Below, in pieces: positions 25,487 through 34,508 of a DNA stretch of 64,000 nt; position 1 is the stretch's first letter, and each line of letters starts with the position of its first letter. The stretch lies in NCBI RefSeq assembly GCF_900104725.1, contig NZ_LT629758.1:9696001-9760000 (forward strand), written 5' to 3'. Position numbers and translations under genes: made by a program. The stretch comes from Actinoplanes derwentensis (lineage in GTDB: Bacteria > Actinomycetota > Actinomycetes > Mycobacteriales > Micromonosporaceae). Under the pieces are notes generated by a model that saw only the letters and a list, made by a program, of their open reading frames with translations, was not told the origin of the DNA and did not search any database.

Positions 25487-26050
25487 GTGAGTAGCGAGAA
25501 CGCGCCGGGGACCGGCGACAGCGGGCCCGAGATGGCGGCACTGGTCGCCAGTGGCACCGTCGACGTGCCGGACTTCCCGAAACCGGGCATCCTCTTCAAG
25601 GATCTGATGCCGTTCTTCGGTGACGGCCCGACCTTCAAGAAGGTCGTCGACGGCATCGTCACCCATTGGGGCCCGGACTCCTTCGACGTGGTCGCCGGGG
25701 TGGAGGCGCGCGGGTTCGTGCTGGCGGCGGCCATCGCGTACGCCACCGGCCTCGGGGTGGTCCCGGTCCGCAAGGCCGGGAAGCTGCCGCGACCGGCCTT
25801 CTCCGCGACGTACGCGCTCGAGTACGGCGAGGCCACCCTGGAGGTGCACGAGGGTGCTTTCGTGCCCGGACAGCGTGTCCTGGTGGTCGACGACGTGCTC
25901 GCCACCGGTGGCACGGCGGGTGCGACGATGGATCTGGTGGAGCGGGCCGGTGGCGTGGTCGCCGGTTTCACCGTATTGATGGAACTCGGTTTCCTGGACG
26001 GCCGGGAGCGGCTCAGCCCGCGTAAGGTACACGCTCTGCTGACCGTTTGA
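25487..26050 (+). CDS. apt: adenine phosphoribosyltransferase
   Basis: Salvages adenine to AMP with PRPP. The 187-residue protein (GTG 25487) has the PRPP-binding motif VLVVDDVLATGGTAGA and the type I PRTase core GVEARGFVLAAAIAYATG. An in-frame ATG at 25466 would add seven residues, but it lies in the right end of the insertion element with no proper ribosome binding site spacing. The GTG fits a leaderless start behind the -10 TAGGCT. rel follows after 96 bases. Confidence 0.93.
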   Translation: MSSENAPGTGDSGPEMAALVASGTVDVPDFPKPGILFKDLMPFFGDGPTFKKVVDGIVTHWGPDSFDVVAGVEARGFVLAAAIAYATGLGVVPVRKAGKLPRPAFSATYALEYGEATLEVHEGAFVPGQRVLVVDDVLATGGTAGATMDLVERAGGVVAGFTVLMELGFLDGRERLSPRKVHALLTV

Positions 26051-26146
26051 TCCGTCTTCGATGTTCTTCGCCCGGCCGGGCCTGCTTATTCGTAGGTTCG
26101 GCCGGGGTATTCGGCAACGCGGTGCGGGTAGGATGGGCGTTCCAAG

Positions 26147-28609
26147 GTGACCTTTGATCCCGGCGAACCTTCAGATTTCGGTGTTTCAGATTCCGGCGAA
26201 CGTGTGAGGAGGCCGGTGTCCAGCGACGTCGCCCCTTCGGCGGAGGGCACGGTGCAACCGACCCAGAACACGGGCGACGGCCCGCCCACTGATCCTGAGA
26301 CCACCCAGCCACTCGCACCAGCGGATGAGCCGGGCACCGGTTTCGGTCTGGCCAGCGCCCCCACCGGCCGGCGGGTGCGGGCCAGGCTCGCGCGCTTCAA
26401 CGCGCCCTGGCAGAGCACGCAGGTCAGCGAGGTTCTCGAGCCGCTGATCGCGACCCACCGGGCCAGCCACCCGAAAGCGGACGCGCGGGCGCTGCAGAAG
26501 GCGTTCGACGTCGCGGCCCGCTGGCATTCGGGGCAGTACCGCAAGTCCGGCGACCCCTACATCACGCACCCGCTCGCGGTGGCGACGATCCTGGCGAACC
26601 TGGGCATGGACACCACGACGCTGGTGGCCGCGCTGCTGCACGACACGATCGAGGACACCGACTACTCCCTGGAGAGCATGCGCAACGACTTCGGCGCCGA
26701 GGTGGCGCTGCTGGTCGACGGCGTGACCAAGCTCGACCGGGTCAAACTGGGTGACGCGGCGAAAGCCGAGACGATCCGCAAGATGGTCGTGGCGATGGCC
26801 AAGGACCCGCGGGTCCTGGTGATCAAGCTGGCGGACCGGCTGCACAACATGCGCACCCTGACCTTCCTGCCCCGCGCGAAGCAGGAGCAGAAGGCCAAGG
26901 AGACGCTGGAGATCCTGGCCCCGCTGGCCCACCGGCTCGGGATGAACACGATCAAGTGGGAGCTGGAGGACCTGGCGTTCGGCACGCTGTTCCCCAAGCG
27001 GTTCGAGGAGATCAACCGCCTGATCGGGGAGCACCAGCCGCAGCGTGAGGCCCTGCTCCGGCAGGTCACCAACCGGGTCAGCCTCGACCTCAAGTCGGCG
27101 AAGATCAAGGCCGAGACGACCGGCCGCCCGAAGCACCTCTACTCGATCTATCAGAAGATGATCGTGCGGGGCCGGGACTTCAACGACATCTACGACCTGG
27201 TCGGCGTCCGCATCCTGGTCGACACGGTTCGCGACTGCTATGCCGCGCTGGGTGTCATCCACGCGAACTGGCAGCCGGTGCCGGGCCGGTTCAAGGACTA
27301 CATCGCGATGCCGAAGTTCAACATGTACCAGTCGTTGCACACGACAGTCATCGGCCCGACCGGTAAGCCGGTCGAGATGCAGATCCGGACGTTCGCGATG
27401 CACCGGACCGCCGAGTTCGGTATCGCCGCGCACTGGAAGTACAAGGAGCAGAAGGGCGCGACGATCGTCGGCCCGCCGGCGCACATCGACGAGATGACCT
27501 GGCTGCGACAGTTGCTCGACTGGCAGCGGGAGGCGAGCGACCCGTCCGAGTTCCTGGACGCGCTGCGGTTCGACCTCTCCAGCCAGGAGGTCTACGTCTT
27601 CACGCCGAAGGGCGACGTGATCCCGTTGCCGACCGGCTCGACCCCGGTGGACTTCGCGTACGCGGTGCACACCGAGGTCGGGCACAAGTGCATCGGTGCC
27701 CGGGTCAACGGCAAGCTGGTGCCGCTGGAGTCCCCGCTGTCGAACGGCGACGTGATCGAGATCTTCACGTCCAAGTCGGCGACGGCCGGTCCGACCCAGG
27801 ACTGGCTCGGCTTCGTGAAGAGCCCGCGCGCCCGGACGAAGATCCGGCAGTTCTTCAACAAGGAGCGCCGCGAGGAAGCGATCGAGGACGGCAAGGAGGC
27901 GATCGTCAAGGCGATGCGCAAGCAGGGGCTGCCTCTGCAGCGCATGCTGACCAGCGAGAACCTGATGACGATCGCCCGCGATCTGCACCTGGCGGACGTG
28001 GCGTCGCTTTACGCGGCGGTCGGCGAGAGTGCCGTCTCCGCCCAGTCCGTGGTGCAGAAACTCGTCGCCGGGTTCGGGGGCGAGGAGGGCGCGGTCGAGG
28101 ACATCGCCGAGACCGCCGTCGCGACCCGTCCGCCGCGTAACCGCAGTGCCACCCAGGACCCGGGTGTCGTGGTGAAGGGCGTCTCGGACGTCTGGGTGAA
28201 ACTGGCCCGCTGCTGCACGCCGGTTCCCGGTGACGCGGTCTTCGGTTTCGTCACCCGCTCCGGCGGGGTGAGTGTGCACCGCGACGACTGCGCCAACGCC
28301 GAGGATCTGCGGGACCAGAGCGAACGGATGGTCGAGGTCAGCTGGAAACCGACGTCGGCGTCCACGTTCCTGGTGGCGATCCAGGTGGAGGCCCTCGACC
28401 GGCACAAGCTGCTGGCCGACGTGACCCGGGTGCTGTCCGAGGAACGGGTCAACATCCTCTCCGCGACGGTCACCACCACCCGGGACCGGGTGGCGGTCAG
28501 CCGGTTCACGTTCGAGATGGCCGACCCGAAACACCTGGGTCACCTGGTCGCCGCGGTGCGCAAGGTGGACGGCGTCTTCGACGCCTACCGGGTGACGTCC
28601 GGAGCCTGA
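26147..28609 (+). CDS. rel: bifunctional (p)ppGpp synthetase/hydrolase Rel
   Basis: Makes and degrades the stringent-response alarmone on stalled ribosomes. The 820-residue protein has an N-terminal Pro/Thr-rich extension, the hydrolase HD domain with intact HDTIED (His165-Asp170), the synthetase domain with RFKD (381-384) typical of bifunctional Rel enzymes, then TGS ([24 protein letters not shown]), a zinc-finger-like region with RCCTPVPGD, and a C-terminal ACT domain. GTG 26147 is used as start; GTG 26216 behind GAGGAGG is an alternative that removes 23 residues. TAGGAT at 26129-26134 is a likely -10. Confidence 0.95.
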   Translation: MTFDPGEPSDFGVSDSGERVRRPVSSDVAPSAEGTVQPTQNTGDGPPTDPETTQPLAPADEPGTGFGLASAPTGRRVRARLARFNAPWQSTQVSEVLEPLIATHRASHPKADARALQKAFDVAARWHSGQYRKSGDPYITHPLAVATILANLGMDTTTLVAALLHDTIEDTDYSLESMRNDFGAEVALLVDGVTKLDRVKLGDAAKAETIRKMVVAMAKDPRVLVIKLADRLHNMRTLTFLPRAKQEQKAKETLEILAPLAHRLGMNTIKWELEDLAFGTLFPKRFEEINRLIGEHQPQREALLRQVTNRVSLDLKSAKIKAETTGRPKHLYSIYQKMIVRGRDFNDIYDLVGVRILVDTVRDCYAALGVIHANWQPVPGRFKDYIAMPKFNMYQSLHTTVIGPTGKPVEMQIRTFAMHRTAEFGIAAHWKYKEQKGATIVGPPAHIDEMTWLRQLLDWQREASDPSEFLDALRFDLSSQEVYVFTPKGDVIPLPTGSTPVDFAYAVHTEVGHKCIGARVNGKLVPLESPLSNGDVIEIFTSKSATAGPTQDWLGFVKSPRARTKIRQFFNKERREEAIEDGKEAIVKAMRKQGLPLQRMLTSENLMTIARDLHLADVASLYAAVGESAVSAQSVVQKLVAGFGGEEGAVEDIAETAVATRPPRNRSATQDPGVVVKGVSDVWVKLARCCTPVPGDAVFGFVTRSGGVSVHRDDCANAEDLRDQSERMVEVSWKPTSASTFLVAIQVEALDRHKLLADVTRVLSEERVNILSATVTTTRDRVAVSRFTFEMADPKHLGHLVAAVRKVDGVFDAYRVTSGA

Positions 28610-28618
28610 GGACACGAA

Positions 28619-28652
28619 GAAGCCCCGGTGCGGATCGCACCGGGGCTTCTTT
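28619..28652. terminator. bidirectional terminator between rel and cyclophilin gene
   Basis: GAAGCCCCGGTGC (28619-28631) pairs perfectly with GCACCGGGGCTTC (28637-28649) around a five-base loop, followed by TTT. It lies between two convergent genes and can serve both. Confidence 0.8.
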
Positions 28653-28663
28653 CCTGCCGAGAA

Positions 28664-29575
28664 CTAGGCCGCGGCCATCGTCAGCGACTTGATGGCGACC
28701 TCTGTCTTGGGGTGACCGTCGCTCTGGCCGTTGGCGTTGTCGCTGCCGGCCTTCCCGACCTTCTCCACGAACTCGATACCCGAGGTGACCTTGCCGAGCA
28801 CGGTGTACTGCGCCGGCAGGGACGTCGCGGGGATGTCCTCGTAGACGATGAAGAACTGGCTGCCGGTGGTGGCCTCCTGCTGGGTCCGCGCCATGGCGAT
28901 CGTCCCCTTCGGATAGGTCACCTGCGCGTCGACCGGAAGGTTCTCCTCCGGGTACATGAAGTTCGGGCCGCCGGAGCCGTCGGTCTCGCGGTAACCCTTG
29001 CCGGTGGCGAACGGGTCACCACACTGCAGGACCTTGATGCCCTCGGTGACGATCCGGTGGCACTTGGTGTTGTCCCAGAACTTCTTGGCCGCCAGGTACT
29101 CGAACGCGGCCGCGGTGCACGGGGCCTTCGTCTTGTCCACCGTCGCCGTGATGGCGCCGATGCTGGTGTCCAGTTTGAGGGTGTCGGTGCCGGTGGCCGG
29201 GACGTTGGCCGGCGGGGTGCCACCGGTGTCCTTGACCTTGCCGCCGGTCGCCTCGTCGGAGGGGATCCAGGTGCAGTTGGCGGTGCCGGCCGGTGCGGGT
29301 GGCACGTTGGCGCCGGCGCTGGCGCTGGCATCGGGCGCGGCGGCCTCGGTGCTCTTGTCGTCGTCCTTCAGCGTCTGCACGACGAAGAACGCGATGCCGG
29401 CGATCACCACGACCGCGAGCGCCGAGCCGACGATCGCCTGCCGCTGCCGGCGCTTACGAGCGGCCGCTGAACGCTCGGCCATCTCCTTCTCGAGCCGGGC
29501 ACGCGCTGCCGCGCGCTGCCGGTCCTTGATCGACGACACGGTCTCCTCCATGCTGCTCTCTGCCTTCGCACTCAC
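28664..29575 (-). CDS. membrane-anchored cyclophilin-type peptidyl-prolyl isomerase
   Basis: Extracytoplasmic folding factor that isomerises Xaa-Pro bonds. The 303 residues comprise a charged cytosolic N-terminus with a coiled-coil-like stretch (RARLEKEMAERSAAARKRRQRQ), one membrane helix (about 47-67), an Ala/Pro linker and a cyclophilin domain from about residue 125. Active-site parts are present: CHRIVTEG with the catalytic Arg, and GSQFFIVYED. A Cys pair in the domain differs from cytosolic enzymes. The GTG at 29573-29575 overlaps the stop of the upstream paralogue; ATG 29551 is a possible alternative start. Confidence 0.9.
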   Translation of the reverse strand: MSAKAESSMEETVSSIKDRQRAAARARLEKEMAERSAAARKRRQRQAIVGSALAVVVIAGIAFFVVQTLKDDDKSTEAAAPDASASAGANVPPAPAGTANCTWIPSDEATGGKVKDTGGTPPANVPATGTDTLKLDTSIGAITATVDKTKAPCTAAAFEYLAAKKFWDNTKCHRIVTEGIKVLQCGDPFATGKGYRETDGSGGPNFMYPEENLPVDAQVTYPKGTIAMARTQQEATTGSQFFIVYEDIPATSLPAQYTVLGKVTSGIEFVEKVGKAGSDNANGQSDGHPKTEVAIKSLTMAAA

Positions 29576-30453
29576 GACTGGACACTCGCCGCGGGCGCGG
29601 CCCCGGCCGAAGCCGAGGGGGCCGTGCCGACGGTGCCCGTACCGACGGTCAGGGTCTTGATGGTGATCTTGTCCTTGGGTTTGACCTTGTCGCCCGCTTC
29701 GTTCTCGACCGCGGGGATCTTCGCGATCGCGGCCAGGGTGTCCAGGCCGCCGGTGACCGTGCCGAGTACCGAGTACTGCGGGTCGGCCGACGTGAAGTCC
29801 TTGTGGAAGATCAGGAACTGGCTGCCGTTGACGCCCTTCGGGTTACCGAGCACGGCGACAGTCCCTCGGGGGTAGGTCACCTCGGTGGTGGGGGCCGCGC
29901 TGGCGCTCGGCTCCGGCTCCGGGGCGCCGGCCGGGAGGTTCTCGTCGTAGTAGCTGTAGGTCGGGCCGCCCTGACCGGTGCCGGCCGGGTCGCCGCAGTG
30001 CAGCGCGCCTTCGGTGGTCAGCTCGTGGCATTCGGTGTTGTCGAAGAACGACCGGCCCGCCAGGTAGGAGAAGCTGGCCGCGGCACACGGCGAATTAGTC
30101 ACGTCGACGGTGACGACGATCGGGGCACCCTTGTCGGTGGTGATCGTCATCGTCTCGGTGCCGTCCTCCGGAATGTCCTTGGTGGGCGGTGTCCCGACGT
30201 TCTTGAGGTCGGGGTTGCTCTCGGTGCTCAGCGGCGTCCACAGGCAATCGTCGGAGGCCGACGTGTCGGTCTTCTCGCTGTCGAAGACGCCGCCGATCCA
30301 GGCGCCGCCCGCGGCGATCAGCAGGACTGCCAGGGTGGCGCCCACGCCGGCCGAGACCCGGCGGCGGCGGTGTTCACGATCGGCTCGGCGGGCTTGCTGC
30401 CGGTCGTATTTCGCCCGTGCGAGCTTGCGCTGCCGGTCCCTGCTGGAAGCCAC
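29572..30453 (-). CDS. membrane-anchored cyclophilin paralogue, active-site Arg missing
   Basis: 293 residues with the same layout as the next gene: basic N-terminus (RQRKLARAKYDRQQARRADRE), one membrane helix (about 36-55), an extracytoplasmic cyclophilin-like domain and a Pro/Ala-rich tail. The segment that should carry the catalytic Arg reads CHELTTEG where the paralogue has CHRIVTEG, and GSQFLIFHKD replaces GSQFFIVYED. It may bind Pro peptides without isomerising them, or act as a chaperone. It is the first gene of a two-gene operon (four-base overlap) and probably arose by tandem duplication. Confidence 0.88.
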   Translation of the reverse strand: MASSRDRQRKLARAKYDRQQARRADREHRRRRVSAGVGATLAVLLIAAGGAWIGGVFDSEKTDTSASDDCLWTPLSTESNPDLKNVGTPPTKDIPEDGTETMTITTDKGAPIVVTVDVTNSPCAAASFSYLAGRSFFDNTECHELTTEGALHCGDPAGTGQGGPTYSYYDENLPAGAPEPEPSASAAPTTEVTYPRGTVAVLGNPKGVNGSQFLIFHKDFTSADPQYSVLGTVTGGLDTLAAIAKIPAVENEAGDKVKPKDKITIKTLTVGTGTVGTAPSASAGAAPAASVQS

Positions 30454-30636
30454 CGAAAGCCTGTCCTTCCCTGTGCCTCAGGATGAGGCGCGTCGCCCCG
30501 AGAGAGGCTCTGTATGTCAAGGGGTGCGGCACGCCACACGCCCGCAAGAGTGTACGGGTACCTCCTGAGAAAGTGGCGTGCGGCCGCCCGGCTAGGCTCG
30601 TTACGATTTGCGCCCGCTCCAGAGAGGTCTGCCACC

Positions 30637-31335
30637 GTGCTCGTCACCGGCTTTCCGGCCGACGCCTTCGGCACCAATTGCTACCTGGTCGCCGTCGGTG
30701 AGGGCGAACAATGCCTGGTCGTCGACCCCGGCATCGGTGTGCTGGACCGGCTGGAGGAGACCCTCGCCAAGCACCGGCTGCACCCGGCCGCGGTGCTGCT
30801 GACCCACGGTCATCTGGATCACACCTTCTCGGTGGCGCCGGTCTGCGGCGCCCGGGGCATCACCGCCTATGTGCACCCGGCGGACCGGGAGATGCTGGCC
30901 GATCCGTCGAAGGGCCTGAGCGCCGACCTCACCTCGCTGTTCGGCGGGCGTCTGCAGTACACCGAGCCCGACGACGTCGCCGAGCTGACCGACGGCGCGG
31001 TGCTGAGCATCGCCGGTCTGGAGATCACCGTCGACCACGCGCCCGGCCATACCGGCGGGTCGGTGCTCTTCCGGCTGCCCGGGGCGGGTTCGTCCTGGGC
31101 AGCGGAGCAGATCTGCCTCTCCGGCGACGTGCTGTTCGCCGGGTCGATCGGCCGCACCGACCTGCCGGGTGGCAGCACCCCGACGATGATGACCAGCCTG
31201 CGGGACAAGATCCTGCCGCTGGCCGACGACACCGTCGTGCTGCCCGGCCACGGACCGTCCACCACCATCGGCCGTGAGCGCGCGTCGAACCCGTATCTGC
31301 GGGATCTGACCGCCGCGCCCGGCCGGGGACTCTGA
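30637..31335 (+). CDS. metallo-beta-lactamase-fold hydrolase (glyoxalase II-like)
   Basis: 232-residue hydrolase starting at GTG 30637 with AGAGG upstream. The metal motif THGHLDH is intact, and further ligands appear as His in APGHTGGSVLF, Asp in CLSGDVLFAGSIGRTDLPGG and His in LPGHGPSTT. This pattern fits the glyoxalase II / thioesterase branch. Its place between rel and hisS is conserved in actinobacteria. The physiological substrate is unknown. It is divergent from the cyclophilin pair, with 183 bases between the starts. Confidence 0.88.
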   Translation: MLVTGFPADAFGTNCYLVAVGEGEQCLVVDPGIGVLDRLEETLAKHRLHPAAVLLTHGHLDHTFSVAPVCGARGITAYVHPADREMLADPSKGLSADLTSLFGGRLQYTEPDDVAELTDGAVLSIAGLEITVDHAPGHTGGSVLFRLPGAGSSWAAEQICLSGDVLFAGSIGRTDLPGGSTPTMMTSLRDKILPLADDTVVLPGHGPSTTIGRERASNPYLRDLTAAPGRGL

Positions 31336-31359
31336 AATCTTTTCGCGCTAGGAGCAACA

Positions 31360-32706
31360 GTGCCCATTTCCGGCTTCCCTGAATGGCTGCCGCCGCAGCG
31401 CATCATCGAGCAGCAGATCCTTGACAAGATCAGATCCACATTCGAGCTGTACGGCTACGCGTCCCTGGAGACCCGGGCCGTCGAGCCGCTCGACATCCTG
31501 CTCAGCAAGGGGGAGACCTCGAAGGAGGTCTACCTGCTGCACCGTCTGCAGGAGGACGAGAACGCCAGACGCGACGATCAGCTGGGCCTGCACTTCGACC
31601 TGACCGTCCCGTTCGCACGGTTCGTCACGGAGAACCACGGCAAGCTGCAGTTCCCGTTCAAGCGTTACCAGATCCAGAAGGTGTGGCGGGGCGAGCGCCC
31701 GCAGGAGGGCCGGTACCGCGAGTTCCTGCAGGCCGACATCGACGTGGTCGGCCGGGACACCCTGCCGTTCCACTTCGACACCGAGATGCCGCTGGTGATC
31801 GGCGACGTCTTCCGGTCACTGCCCATTCCGGACGCGGTGATCCTGGTCAACAACCGCAAGGTCTGTGAGGGCTTCTACCGAGGTCTGGGCCTGGAGGACA
31901 CCGCGCAGGTGCTGCGCACCGTCGACAAACTCGACAAGATCGGCCCGGAGAAGGTGGCCGCCGCTCTGGTGGAGACGGCCGGCGCCACCGACGCGCAGGC
32001 CGCCGCGTGCCTGGCTCTGGCCGGGATCTCGGCGGCCGACGGCTCGTTCGCCGACCGGGTCCGGGCGCTCGGTGTCTCCGACCCGCTGCTCGACGAAGGT
32101 CTGGCCGAGCTGCTGCAGGTGGTCGAGACGGCCGGCGAGCACGCTCCGGGCCTGGTCCGGGCCGAGCTGAAGATCGCCCGCGGCCTGGACTACTACACCG
32201 GCACGGTGTACGAGACCCAGCTCAAGGGTTACGAGCGGTTCGGTTCGATCACCTCCGGCGGCCGGTACGACAACCTGGCGTCGGTGGGCAACACCCGGTT
32301 CCCCGGAGTGGGCATCTCGATCGGGGTGTCCCGGCTGCTCGGCCTGCTGTTCGGGCAGAACGCGCTGTCGGTGTCCCGGTCGGTGCCGACGGTCGTGGTG
32401 GTGGCCCTGCCCAGCGAGGACCGGCGGGCCGCGTGTGACCGGATCGCGGCGAAGCTGCGCCGCCGGGGCATCGCGACCGAGGTGGCGCCGGCCGCCGCGA
32501 AGTTCGGCAAGCAGATCCAGTTCGCCGACCGCCGGGGGATCCCGTTCGTCTGGTTCCCGAGTGAAGCGGGTGCGGCGAGTGAAGCGGGTGAGACGGGTGA
32601 GACGGACACCGTCAAGGACATCCGGTCCGGAGAGCAGGTCGACGCCGATCCGGAGACGTGGCAGCCGCCCACTGTTGATCTTCACCCGTCGGTGTCCGCG
32701 AGCTGA
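31360..32706 (+). CDS. hisS: histidyl-tRNA synthetase
   Basis: Charges tRNA-His. The 448-residue class II enzyme starts at GTG 31360 behind GGAG. It shows motif 1 region LETRAVEPLDIL, HFDLTVPFARFV, motif 2 KVWRGERPQEGRYREFLQADID, the histidine-specific ARGLDYYTGTVYE and motif 3 near VGISIGVSRLLGLL, followed by an anticodon-binding domain. Near the C-terminus a Glu/Gly/Ala-rich insert (nt 32566-32610) is built from GTGAAGCGGGTG-like repeats and is probably a surface loop. Confidence 0.95.
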   Translation: MPISGFPEWLPPQRIIEQQILDKIRSTFELYGYASLETRAVEPLDILLSKGETSKEVYLLHRLQEDENARRDDQLGLHFDLTVPFARFVTENHGKLQFPFKRYQIQKVWRGERPQEGRYREFLQADIDVVGRDTLPFHFDTEMPLVIGDVFRSLPIPDAVILVNNRKVCEGFYRGLGLEDTAQVLRTVDKLDKIGPEKVAAALVETAGATDAQAAACLALAGISAADGSFADRVRALGVSDPLLDEGLAELLQVVETAGEHAPGLVRAELKIARGLDYYTGTVYETQLKGYERFGSITSGGRYDNLASVGNTRFPGVGISIGVSRLLGLLFGQNALSVSRSVPTVVVVALPSEDRRAACDRIAAKLRRRGIATEVAPAAAKFGKQIQFADRRGIPFVWFPSEAGAASEAGETGETDTVKDIRSGEQVDADPETWQPPTVDLHPSVSAS

Positions 32707-32742
32707 CCCGTGTGAGCCTGGTCCGGCGGTTACCGTGAGTGG

Positions 32743-33672
32743 ATGCCGCTGGACCAGACCGCGCTGCTGATCGAGCTGGAGCCCGTCGTGGCCGCCAACC
32801 TCGACCGGCACCTGTCACTCGCCAAGGAATGGTTCCCGCACGAGTTCGTGCCGTGGAGCGAGGGGCGGACCTTCGACGGGGTCCTCGGCGGCGAGCCGTG
32901 GCAGCCGGGCGACTCGAAACTGCCCGACGTGGCGAAGACCGCGCTGATCGTCAACCTGCTCACCGAGGACAACCTGCCCTCCTACCACCACGAGATCGCC
33001 TCCCTCTTCGGCCGGGACGGCGCGTGGGGCACCTGGGTGCACCGGTGGACCGCGGAGGAGGGCCGGCACGGCATCGCGATCCGCGACTACCTGACGGTGA
33101 CCCGCGGCGTGGACCCGGTCGAGCTGGAGCGCGCCCGGATGGACCACATGCAGGCCGGGTACGTGAACGTCAACGGTCACGAGATGCTGCACTCGATCGC
33201 GTACGTCGCGTTGCAGGAGCTGGCGACCCGGATCTCGCACCGCAACACCGGCAAGGCCACCGGCGACCCGATCGCCGAGCAGATGCTGACCCGGGTCGCC
33301 GCCGACGAGAACCTGCACATGGTCTTCTACCGCAACATCCTGACCGCGGCCTTCGACCTGTCCCCGGACCAGACGATGCGGGCGGTCGCGAACGTGACGG
33401 CCGGTTTCCAGATGCCGGGTGCCAACATCGAGGGGTTCGGCCGTAAGGCGGTGCTGATCGCGCTGGCCGGCATCTACGACCTGCGCCAGCACCGCGACGA
33501 GGTGCTGCAGCCGGTGCTGCGGCAGTGGAACGTCTGGGATCGCACCGATCTGCGTGGGGACGGCGAGCGGGCGCGCGACGAGCTGGCCGCGCAGATGAGT
33601 GAGCTGGAGACGCAGGCGTCCCGGTTCGAGGAACGGCGATCTGCGCGGGCGAAGCGGCATAAGCCGGAATAA
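32743..33672 (+). CDS. acyl-ACP desaturase (ferritin-like di-iron, DesA type)
   Basis: Predicted to introduce a double bond into acyl-ACP in the cytosol. The 309-residue protein has the di-iron ligands of the soluble stearoyl-ACP desaturase family: Glu in LLTEDNLPSYHHEI, EExxH in WTAEEGRHG, Glu in VNGHEMLHS and ExxH in ADENLHMVFY. Mycobacterial DesA1/DesA2 are the nearest named relatives by motif. The gene follows hisS by 36 bases and may be read through from it. A basic, Glu/Arg-rich C-terminus ends the protein. Confidence 0.9.
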   Translation: MPLDQTALLIELEPVVAANLDRHLSLAKEWFPHEFVPWSEGRTFDGVLGGEPWQPGDSKLPDVAKTALIVNLLTEDNLPSYHHEIASLFGRDGAWGTWVHRWTAEEGRHGIAIRDYLTVTRGVDPVELERARMDHMQAGYVNVNGHEMLHSIAYVALQELATRISHRNTGKATGDPIAEQMLTRVAADENLHMVFYRNILTAAFDLSPDQTMRAVANVTAGFQMPGANIEGFGRKAVLIALAGIYDLRQHRDEVLQPVLRQWNVWDRTDLRGDGERARDELAAQMSELETQASRFEERRSARAKRHKPE

Positions 33673-33701
33673 AACTGAAACATCCGTTTAATCTCAGCAG
33701 T

Positions 33702-34508
33702 GTGGAGGGCGGCAACCGGCTTCTGATCATGGGTGGGGCGGCCGGGACCGCGCTGCTCGGCCGGTTCGTGGAACTCGCCGGAGCGGCCGCCGCCCGGATC
33801 GTGGTCATCGCCACCGCCAGTCAGGCCCCGGCGACCGCCGAACAGGTCTACCTCCAGCGGTTCTCCGATCTGGGCGCCGGCACGGTTCGCGCCCTGCGCC
33901 TGTCCTGCCGCACCGAGGCGAACGCGCCCACCTCCGAAGCCGTCCTGCGTGAGGCCACCGGGGTCTTCTTCACCGGCGGCGACCAGGAGCGGATCACCGG
34001 GACACTGGGCGGCACCGTCGTCGACACCCTGCTGCACACCCTGGTCGCCGAGGGCCGGGTGGTGCTCGGCGGGACCAGCGCGGGCGCGGCGATGATGGCG
34101 AGCACCATGATCATCGGCGGCGACGGCCCCGGCGTGACCGCGGACAGTGTGCGCACCGGCCCGGGGCTGGAGTTCCTGCCGTGCGTACTGATCGACCAGC
34201 ACTTCGCCGAGCGGGGCCGGCTCAACCGGCTGCTCAGCGCGGTCGCCCGCTACCCGCACGAACTGGGCGTGGGCATCGACGAGGACACCGCCATCCTGAC
34301 CGGGGGCGACAGTTTCGAGGTTCTCGGCAGCGGGGCGGTGACGGTGGTCGACGCCGGTGCCGCCACCGACATCCGAGTCCCGCAGGCCGGGCCGATCGCG
34401 CTCGCCGGGGCTCGCCTCCACGTGCTGCCCGCGGGCTGCACCTTCCATCTGACGGGCCGCAGTCCCGTCACCGGTCCGCCGTCGGTAGAACGGGAACGAG
34501 CCATATGA
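33702..34508 (+). CDS. cphB: cyanophycinase
   Basis: Serine peptidase that degrades cyanophycin, the multi-L-arginyl-poly-L-aspartate nitrogen reserve, to beta-Asp-Arg. The 268-residue protein has the S51-family nucleophile elbow GGTSAGAAMMAS, the FFTGGDQERITGTL loop and LIDQHFAERGRLNRLLSAVA with its conserved Gln, His and Arg. Start GTG 33702 follows TAATCT (33689-33694) by seven bases, which suggests a leaderless transcript from its own promoter. It overlaps cphA by four bases (ATGA), so breakdown and synthesis enzymes are coupled. Confidence 0.93.
   Translation: MEGGNRLLIMGGAAGTALLGRFVELAGAAAARIVVIATASQAPATAEQVYLQRFSDLGAGTVRALRLSCRTEANAPTSEAVLREATGVFFTGGDQERITGTLGGTVVDTLLHTLVAEGRVVLGGTSAGAAMMASTMIIGGDGPGVTADSVRTGPGLEFLPCVLIDQHFAERGRLNRLLSAVARYPHELGVGIDEDTAILTGGDSFEVLGSGAVTVVDAGAATDIRVPQAGPIALAGARLHVLPAGCTFHLTGRSPVTGPPSVERERAI

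Noticed and set aside
26186..28615. Long minus-strand open frame opposite rel
   Set aside because: Mirror of the rel coding sequence with typical antisense composition (runs of Asp, His, Val, Arg) and no domain.
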